A program made the position numbers and the translations under genes. Below are positions 56,599 to 64,000 of a stretch of 64,000 nucleotides of DNA, piece by piece. The first letter of the stretch is position 1; each line of letters starts with the position of its first letter. The notes beneath the pieces are model-generated. The model was not told where the DNA came from. It searched no databases and saw only the letters and a program-made list of their open reading frames with translations. The stretch is taken from assembly GCA_946406115.1 (NCBI GenBank), contig OX291551.1, forward strand, positions 7,502,001-7,566,000, given 5' to 3'. This DNA is from Apoda limacodes (taxonomy: Eukaryota; Arthropoda; Insecta; Lepidoptera; Limacodidae).

Positions 56599-56599
56599 T

Positions 56600-57279
56600 G
56601 CGACTTTATCGCGGAGGTCGCTAAAGTATGCGGAAGCGTGCCCGTGGTCCCTTTTATTTTAGACGGTAAGAGTCCGGCATAACCGTCGCCTGGGCCGCGG
56701 CGCAGAGGTATCCATGGGGTTTTCCCAGCGGAAAAAAAAAAACGTCATTGTGTTTCATTAATTTGTACATCACAATGGTAAAAAGACTATTAAAAATAAC
56801 AAAACAACGAACGCAATCAGCTAAATAAAACAAAAAATAATTATTTACACAATCTTTGCAACATTTATTAAAAACTAATTAATGTTATTACAAAATGGCG
56901 ATTTTCTTTCATATCACTTCAGTATAACATATTGTGCGTCAGAAATGCGTACGTACTAATTTTAACTTGTAACCGGTTATGAGTTTTCACATTTTAGAAT
57001 GAAATATAAAATATTTAGGTCGGTTCTTCCTTCATACAAAAGCACAATACCTACATTTAGTCTGTATAATGGCCTTTTATCTAAATGCCCAGATATTAAG
57101 ATTACAATACCTACACATTAATAAAAAATGTCTAAATGCTAGGCATTAAGGTAAAAGTCATTTTTTTAAACTACGAGCTTGAGTTACATAATCATATCCA
57201 AACTACAAAACGCTCATATTTCCCCTAATTCAAGCCGGTCAAAATTATCTAGTTTCGAGATGATCTACTTGTAGATATA
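56600..57279. other. GC-rich patch and AT-rich intergenic DNA
   Basis: 56600-56735 is GC-rich (GTCGCCTGGGCCGCGGCGCA) and adjoins the 5' end of the LINE; it may be from another retroelement. 56740-57277 is AT-rich with no gene. Confidence 0.4.
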
Positions 57280-59207
57280 CAGTCAGGGTCTCTGCTACTT
57301 TGCTTTATCAGGCTTAGACAACTATGGGCTAGTTGACAAGCTAGTCAGATTTTGATAAAACTATTAACGATATGTATACACCGTGTAAGGGACATCGTGA
57401 CAAAAACTTTGGCAAAAAGTAGCATTATCAGTTTATAATAAAATTACAAAAAAGATTATTTCGGAAATGGTAAATTATAGTTTTGTCATTTTTGTATCGT
57501 GTGAAAGCGCGCAATTTATTGCAAACGTGTCTACTTCACCACGTCATAGTAGGTAGGTATAAAAACATAACGTGCGCGCGGACAAAGAATGTAGGTATAG
57601 CCGCACCTCGATGCCTACTACACGATCTTTACCGCGGTGAGCTTGTGCCAATTGTGTCACTGACCTCTAGAGGTCAGTGCTATTGTGTAGGTATGTTGAC
57701 CTTACTCAAGAATTTATTTTAAACGTATCTAACAGCTGATTTTAAATTTGAATTACATTGCACTTTCAGGTGAAAATAATAACCTTATTGTTTTTTATTA
57801 CTTTTTTTAATTAAAATGGGGTTGTGTGTGATACACGGTAATAGTCGTTATCAGTAAAAAAACGCCAAAGAAATACATAAAAATCATGAAAAGACCGACG
57901 TAAAATTCCAACGCTTTAAGGTTCAGAATCATGTACTAAACTTATGGTTTCAGTTTTCGTCACGATGTCCCTTACACCCTTTATACTGCATATACAAACT
58001 AAAAGAAATGCATATCCTAAAACTTCCTAAACCGGACTCAGAATCTGTTTGCAATTCGGGTAAACAAAAATGACCTTGACACGCGTCTTTCGCTTTGTTA
58101 GTCTGTGCAACATATACATGAATACGTATAAAATTTCTCATTGTAAATTTGGAATTTTGTTAGGTTTGAGGTTTAATCAGTGTGAAAACCAGTTAAAGAA
58201 TGTGACAATAAAGGTAATCATGTAAGTATTTTAATGATTTATGATTAAATTACCAGAAAAAGTGAACATTAAGTAAAGTTAGGTTATGTTTACAAGATTT
58301 GCAAAGAGATTCTAAGTCAGGTTTATGTAAATTAGATATATGTTATATGATAGAGAATATATTTTTTTTAAAGAAAAATACAAAATGTGTATTAAGTAGA
58401 TGAATAATTATTCATTTTTATAGCTTTTATGAAATTATAACTATTATCGCGTTTTTACAAAACATACAACTATATAGGTAAAAATTTCATCCAAATCGTT
58501 GAAGCCGTTTCCGAGATGAAAAAAGGTGTACAAGAATTGCTCGTTTTAATTTAAAGATAACCAAATGTTTGCCCAATTGATCGCTAGCGAGTGTAGTTGT
58601 GATTTCTTTTTTTATTTATAACATAATTCAATGAAAAGTGTTAGATATAGTGACAAATCTCTATGGATGACCTTAGGATTTATATGTCTATGGATAAATG
58701 TTTCCGGCGGAGCCAGTGAAGCTGCATGTTTACATACAAAATAGCTACTTTCTCAAAAGAAAAATTAAATAAAGGACTTTTCTTTAATAATGATTCCGGT
58801 AAGAATTCAATGTAAGTTTAGCAAATAAAAAAGAAGTTAAAACTTGATATGGTGGCAAAACTTAGCCCAACATAAAACTGTCGCCTTTCTAATGACTAAT
58901 ATGTGTAATAGAACATACATAACTGTTTTTTTATGATAATTGCAATATTAATTAACGCGCCATACAATTTACTACTAATACAACTATGGTGACGTCACTA
59001 ATGCCACACTTTTGGTTTGTGGAGTTTTTTTTGCATGGTGTAAAAAAGGTAGTAAGCACTAAGCCGTGAAATTAAAAAAATAGTTAACAAAGGAAAATTT
59101 TACCCACAGTCATAATTCTAATTTAAAATTACCTGTATGTATATAAAAAAATAAAAAGTGCCGCCGATACTCGCATAAGGCTGGTAAGGTAAAGGAGACC
59201 CTGACTG
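57280..59207. mobile_element. TA-flanked TIR element (Tc1/mariner-like), 1.9 kb
   Basis: The left end CAGTCAGGGTCTC and the right end read in reverse as CAGTCAGGGTCTCC are perfect over 13 bases, and similarity continues weakly to about 30 (TTTATCAGGCTTA against ACCAGCCTTATG). Both ends abut TA (57278-57279 and 59208-59209), the mariner-type target site. No transposase was recognised; another TIR element sits inside (57383-57977). Confidence 0.72.
57383..57977. mobile_element. 595-bp element with inverted ends, nested in the 57280-59207 element
   Basis: GTGTAAGGGACATCGTGAC at 57383 recurs inverted at the right end (GTCACGATGTCCCTTACAC), with weaker matching for about 12 more bases inside. No coding potential. 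A GTGACGTC-free interior includes a perfect 22-bp palindrome at 57658-57679. Confidence 0.68.
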
Positions 59208-60009
59208 TACTGTACTGCACTGGTTTACTTAACGATAAAAGACAACGTAAAACAGCAATGTAGATCATATTTATTAGTGAACAGGATAGTTTTCACCATT
59301 TGTATTCAGGGGTAGATGTGATAGTAAATTAAATCAATCATATTTTTACACATCATAATTCGTACACCAAATATAATAAATCAATCTTGAGATCATTAAC
59401 ACCAGAGGCGTAGAAAATGTTTATTACATAAACTGAAAACAATGTTTGTCTCTATGACTTGCAGCACAAAAAAGAGATGGGGGGGGGGAAGTAATTATAA
59501 CTAAGGCCAGTAATAATTTTTTAAAGAAAAACTTCAAGCTGTTATGTAAAGACTTTGAAAAAAACGCTTAGCTTTCACATACAGTGTCTCTCTTTAATTT
59601 TTTTGTGTTGATTAATTAATGACGGTAATTTCATTATTCATTTTTTAACTAGGATTTACCACATGAGCTTAAATCGCTTTATTCAATACTTTAATCGTCC
59701 AAATACATGAAAATATCACATTCCCTTACCTTAATCTTGATTCCACTTCACACACTTATGAAATTTACGCTGGAAGTTGATTACTTCCACAAAAAAAACT
59801 CCGCTCAAACAATATCGAAATCGCACAAAAAAAAGTGTTTTATATATTTTTTTAAACATATTAAAAAACCTAAACAATGGTTTTACTGCAGGTCATGCAT
59901 TTGAATCAAATACAATTAATATACCAAACGGTACAAGGACTTTAATCTGTCTGTTAAGCACAAGTACCTTTTACATTAAATAATAGCTTTGTAATATAAT
60001 AATGCCCCA
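59208..60009. other. AT-rich intergenic DNA
   Basis: No gene or element recognised apart from a G9 run at about 59479-59488. Frames at 59707 and 59777 have no domain. Confidence 0.45.
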
Positions 60010-60650
60010 AATTTAAGTTTAAGAGCGCGATATAGGCCAGAATGCTTATAATACTAATGATGAGCATGTAAATGTAGTAAAAGGAATTACAAAATGGCAT
60101 AAAAATTACTATGATATGTATTGTTATATACTTCTAACGGCCCCATATACTGCACACTAGCGCCACCCCTGGATATTGTTTATTTTTTCTTCGTACAAAG
60201 CGTAATAAAAAAAGTGAAAATTTAAAAAATACTAACTTTTCATTTTGTCGTAACTATTTGTAGAACGTTTTCATTGTTGGCATTGTTTGTTGCATTGTTT
60301 GTAGGATATGTCTGTAAGTTTTATTTCGAGTTTTTGCTAAAAGTGGCCGCCTCAAGCCAATACCCGAATTAAGATTCACAGACACACTCCACAAACGACA
60401 TAAAACCTTGTAAAGATAGTTAGTATTTTTAATTTTTTCACTTTTTTAAAATAACCTTTGAACAAAGATGAAATAAATTATATCAAGTGGTGCACCAGTG
60501 TACCTACAGTATACAGGGCCTTAAGTAATTTTTACCGTAAGAACGCCTTAAAACATTCAATTTTTGTATATTTTATTTGGTTCTTCAGATGCTTTGTTAT
60601 GTTTGTAACATTGCGTATTTACGCGATCTGGCCTATATCTTAGTTTTAAG
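60010..60650. mobile_element. Imperfect long foldback element
   Basis: Arms of roughly 230 bp pair across a centre near 60330. Matching blocks, left and reverse-complemented right: GATATAGGCCAGA with GATATAGGCCAGA; GGCCCCATATACTG with GGCCCTGTATACTG; GTGAAAATTTAAAAAATAC with GTGAAAAAATTAAAAATAC. There is no coding region. Termini and target duplication are unclear. Confidence 0.6.
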
Positions 60651-61523
60651 TAAATATTGTTATTTCTTTCTTGTAAATTAATATTTTTTATCTTGTACTC
60701 AATCTCATCTAAATTAATTTCTTAAATGAAAGTACTTTTTTGTTTACATTTATAAAGTATATCCTAAAACACTGTCCTGCCAGGTCCTCTAAAAGATATT
60801 GAAAAAAATATCACTTCAATATCAGCATGAATATCAATCATCCCCCTTCTGCGGTTCAAATTCCTTGAAATAATATAATAGGTACAAAGGCGTATCCAGG
60901 GGAGTTTTGGGGGTTCGAACACCCCTATGTTCAAGTACCTTATACAATATAACTATAAAATTGCTATCTTCCTCTTTATACCTATTTTATACATATATTT
61001 TCAAAAATATAAAATAACTCTAATAATTTAAAATAGATATCTATTTTTAACTTATAGTTATTATCAATAAACTTTTAACAGTAAAATAAAATTGCAAGAT
61101 ATTGGGTGCAAATTACAATGTGCCCTACTACTTTTTTAAATAAGACTAAATCATAAAGCTGTAACACATAGTCAGAGCACAATATACCAATTTAAAAACT
61201 TACAAAAAACGCTTCTCATGGCTGCAATTATCAAGAGTGCCTCGAACACTCTCGCACTCACACAACACAGCAATTTTAGACCACCACAACGTAGGTACTC
61301 TTACAATTGTCACAAAATGTGTTTCACAATCGCTGTAGAATTTTTCGACAAAAATTGTATTACTTTTAAAACCAATTTTCAATCGCTACATCTGGCAATA
61401 ATCAGCATGAGTCGCATCTGATGAATATGCACACTTTTTAATATGTGGGTATTCTCTTTTATTGTTGATCAAAATTTCTTTGCTTACTCTAGAGTAAGTA
61501 TGCAAAACGTACGATATATTAGA
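60651..61523. other. AT-rich intergenic DNA with a hAT-like end
   Basis: CAAAGGCGTATCCAGGGGAG at about 60893 resembles the hAT-type TIR of 8198-10497, but I found no partner end. No gene. Confidence 0.4.
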
Positions 61524-61525
61524 CC

Positions 61526-61920
61526 GGGGGCCTGTGACAAAGGCGACTGTGGTGGGCCTATGCCAGTAACTCAAATGGTAAGTCGGCAGTGTCAATAAGT
61601 TTTATTCAAAATCTACAATATTGACGACCCACAATGCTAAACAAAAATATTAAACTCTACGTCAATACTTTTATCCAAAAATCGGATTCCGTCCGGTACT
61701 CCGGTTTTTGGCTAAATTTGATCCAGAAAACCTACCATTGAAGGTACGGACATATACGTATATGCCCAGGCAGGATGGTTAAGGAACTCTACGGGCCCAT
61801 TTTTTTTTTGCAGTATATTGGGGCCTCAATATTGTGGATTTTGACTTATTATGACACTGCCGACTTACTATATGAGTTACTGACTTAGAGCTACCTAAAC
61901 TGCCTTTGTCACGGGCCCCC
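61526..61920. mobile_element. 395-bp MITE with inverted arms of about 110 bp
   Basis: The left end GGGGGCCTGTGACAAAGGC matches the right end in reverse complement, GGGGGCCCGTGACAAAGGC. The arms pair further through CAGTAACTCA, GTAAGTCGGCAGTGTCA and CACAATATTGA-type blocks. AGAC occurs directly next to both ends (61521-61524 and 61921-61924), a possible 4-5 bp target duplication. Confidence 0.75.
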
Positions 61921-61924
61921 AGAC

Positions 61925-63722
61925 TGCATGCTGTAGCCCGTAATATAATAAAATGTGACATTAAAACTTTATATTTTGTTTTGATAAACTCACCTCTATC
62001 ACACTAGTAGACTGGACAGGCAATTAACAATATTATAGTGCGGATATTTGATTTCCGCCATTTTTGTATGATAGATAATAAAGGGTCCACGAAACTATTG
62101 TATCCATATTAAATGCTCGGAGGAAAGCTTCAAATCACACACAAAACTGGCACTGTAAGGCACAACCAACCATTCAGGTATAGGTTGCACAGGTCAGTGG
62201 AGTTAACATTGAAGTACTTGTAAGCACTGTGAAGTTAGATATATGAAGATTTTAACCAATCACAGGGGGGCATTTTCTACAGCTTATGTCTCATTACTGA
62301 CCTCTTTCTCATCACGTTATTACTTTCAACGCCATCTTCGAAACAACACTCCATAAAGGCACCACATCGATTTAATACTACATAGTTAGAACCATTGATA
62401 TTTATTCGTTGTTTAAAATAATTATCAATATTTTTAATTTTCCAGTTAACATGGCTGTCGCAGTAAGTAAATGATAAACATGGCCGCTATAAGTTTTTAC
62501 TAAAGCATAATGATGCTTACTTAAGCTTTTGGAGCGACGCGCGGATTTCACAAAATAGACAAAAAGAATCGGTCCGAAATTGGTGCGGTAAGAGTAGCCA
62601 CCAGTACTTTTGTTTTGTTTTATAGTTTTTTTTTATATATATACTGTCTAATTAGATGTAAATACAAGGTTAGTAAGACCGTGGCTTAAAATGCGCAAGC
62701 TTTATAATGAATGTGCTTATAAAACTTGTATAACAAATTAAAATTTTAGAATTAACGAAAAAAATGCACATATTAGGTACAATTTAAATTCTAAAATTGC
62801 TCTTTCCATATTATCTGACTAAAATTTTTTGAACTTGCATTAAGATATCAACATTACTTTACTCATATTTCAAACAATCCTAGCAAATATCTATCCTTTA
62901 AACCACTAACCATAAAGCATGCTTATTCATACTTTTAATACACTTAAAACATTCTTATGCATACTTTTAAAATCCATCAAGAATCCATCGATCAATGCAA
63001 GACACATCCTATCACTGGTATTATCAAATACACCCAAACAATTTTTAAGATCTTTTCTACAATTAGACATATATGATTATATGAAAATATCACAAAACAC
63101 TAGGTTCCTAAAAGCTCTAATAATACACTTTTAGCTTGCTCTTACAAAATCTTGAATTCAATAAATCTCTACCTACAGACAACATAATTTACAAATTGTA
63201 AATTGTTAGTTTACAATCTTTATGACTGACACTATATACAATCGAACATGCATTCAATCATAAATATATAAATAAAATAAAACATATTATAAGATTTCCA
63301 GAAGGTGCTACAAGATTAGACCTTAACCATTGATTTAAAAAAAAGATATGCAATAATTTTTTTATAATAAAACTATATATATTAAACAATCTGTGTAGCT
63401 ACATTTAACCAAAAAAAATCTATTATTACGCCTTTATTATGATCGTTTAGAAGAATCACTATTGTAAATTAAAAATATACCTTTAGTTTTCAATTTCCTG
63501 ATTTTACAGCACACATTTCCATTTCTATTATTATTCTAAAAAGACTAGAGCATTTAAACAATCTAAACAATGAAACTCATAATATGGCAGCTGTTTTCAA
63601 TTTTCCCATAATATCTCAAAATCATTCTCACATTTTTTATTCAAATTACATTGAATCATTTAAAATCTTACAAATCAATTTATTCATAGAATAAAATGAT
63701 ATAAAAACCTTAAAAATACTCA
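61925..63722. other. AT-rich intergenic DNA
   Basis: No gene recognised. The part nearest 63722 probably includes the 3' UTR of the - strand gene that begins there. Frames such as 62919-63134 lack domains. Confidence 0.45.
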
Positions 63723-63912
63723 CTATTGCCGCTGTTTTCTTTGTTTTCGTGATTTGTGTTGTTGTAAATCTTGCGCTTCTTGTTGTGTTTGTTTCTTTTC
63801 TGGTTTCTTTACAAGGTGTGCATTTATTGGGTATTTGAGTGTAGTTTTAAGATATTCGTTGTGTTCTTCTAGTGAATTCTCGGCGTAATGCAATACTAGC
63901 TCGTCTAAAGTT
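63723..63912 (-). CDS. Last coding exon of an unrecognised gene, continuing beyond the window
   Basis: On the - strand, acceptor AAAATTGTTACAG is followed by AACTTTAGACGAG. With two bases of the first codon supplied by the previous exon it reads TLDELVLHYAENSLEEHNEY, LKTTLKYPINAHLVKKPEKK, then a Gln/Lys/Arg-rich tail QQHKSRKQRKQRQ and TAG at 63723-63725. The acidic, helical first part and basic tail look like a real protein C-terminus and the acceptor is good. I do not recognise the family. The preceding exon lies outside the window. Confidence 0.7.
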
Positions 63913-64000
63913 CTGTAACAATTTTTATACTTAAATTATATACTTAAAGAAAAGCTTAAATTTATGCCATTTTCTTTAAAGATTCTTCATAAATAAATTA

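Noticed and set aside
57483..57722. 79-codon frame in the nested TIR element
   Set aside because: No transposase motif and non-ATG start; probably chance.
62440..62475. Mini first exon ATGGCTGTCGCA followed by GTAAGT
   Set aside because: It looks like a start exon, but only four codons, with no downstream exon identifiable on the + strand.
1..64000. A novel defence-like or multi-gene system
   Set aside because: The host genes are ordinary unrelated insect genes and the rest is transposon debris; nothing supports a new system.

Overview
The window looks like nuclear DNA of a moth or butterfly (Lepidoptera). It is AT-rich, its genes are split by introns with GT-AG sites, and the intergenic and intronic DNA carries dispersed repeats I recognise from lepidopteran genomes. 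Mobile-element debris is abundant: LINE fragments, copia and BEL/Pao retroelements, and hAT, piggyBac-like, pogo-like and TA-flanked TIR elements. The host proteins are clearly insect-like. No operons, CRISPR arrays or bacterial signals are present.

Layout. (1) 2.1-14.0 kb, + strand: two tandem carboxylesterase genes with identical intron positions and phases. The first (three exons, 540 aa) is intact with a full catalytic triad. The second has lost the nucleophilic Ser and the oxyanion-hole glycines and carries a 1-nt frameshift. Its 5.1-kb first intron holds a 2.3-kb hAT-like element, flanked by a perfect 8-bp target duplication, with a LINE fragment inside it. (2) 17.6-37.1 kb, - strand: a complete striatin gene (Drosophila Cka, STRIPAK scaffold) in nine coding exons, 669 aa. 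Its introns host a pogo-like MITE, RTE and other LINE remnants, a 596-bp TIR element, a three-level nest (repeat in LINE in hAT pseudogene) and a piggyBac-like MITE. (3) 37.7-48.1 kb: a retroelement graveyard, with a truncated copia (LTR plus primer-binding site), a BEL/Pao remnant, and a structurally complete but decayed 5.4-kb copia with two LTRs, PPT, PBS and 5-bp duplication. (4) 49.2-51.5 kb, + strand: an SR splicing factor with RRM, CCHC knuckle and RS domain (SRSF7/x16 type, 175 aa). (5) 52-63.7 kb: repeats and defective transposons, including a 104-bp tandem array, an internally deleted hAT, a tRNA-like sequence framed by 100-bp inverted arms, a long LINE reverse transcriptase, a TA-flanked TIR element with another TIR element nested in it, and two further foldback/TIR elements. 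(6) 63.7-63.9 kb, - strand: the last coding exon of an unrecognised gene running off the window.

The host genes are not functionally linked: esterases (small-molecule ester hydrolysis), a kinase/phosphatase scaffold and a splicing factor are neighbours by position only. I found no convincing undescribed multi-gene system. The most unusual items are the catalytically dead esterase copy, the tRNA-like body inside a near-perfect inverted repeat, and a possible unproductive-splicing segment in the SR-factor gene.
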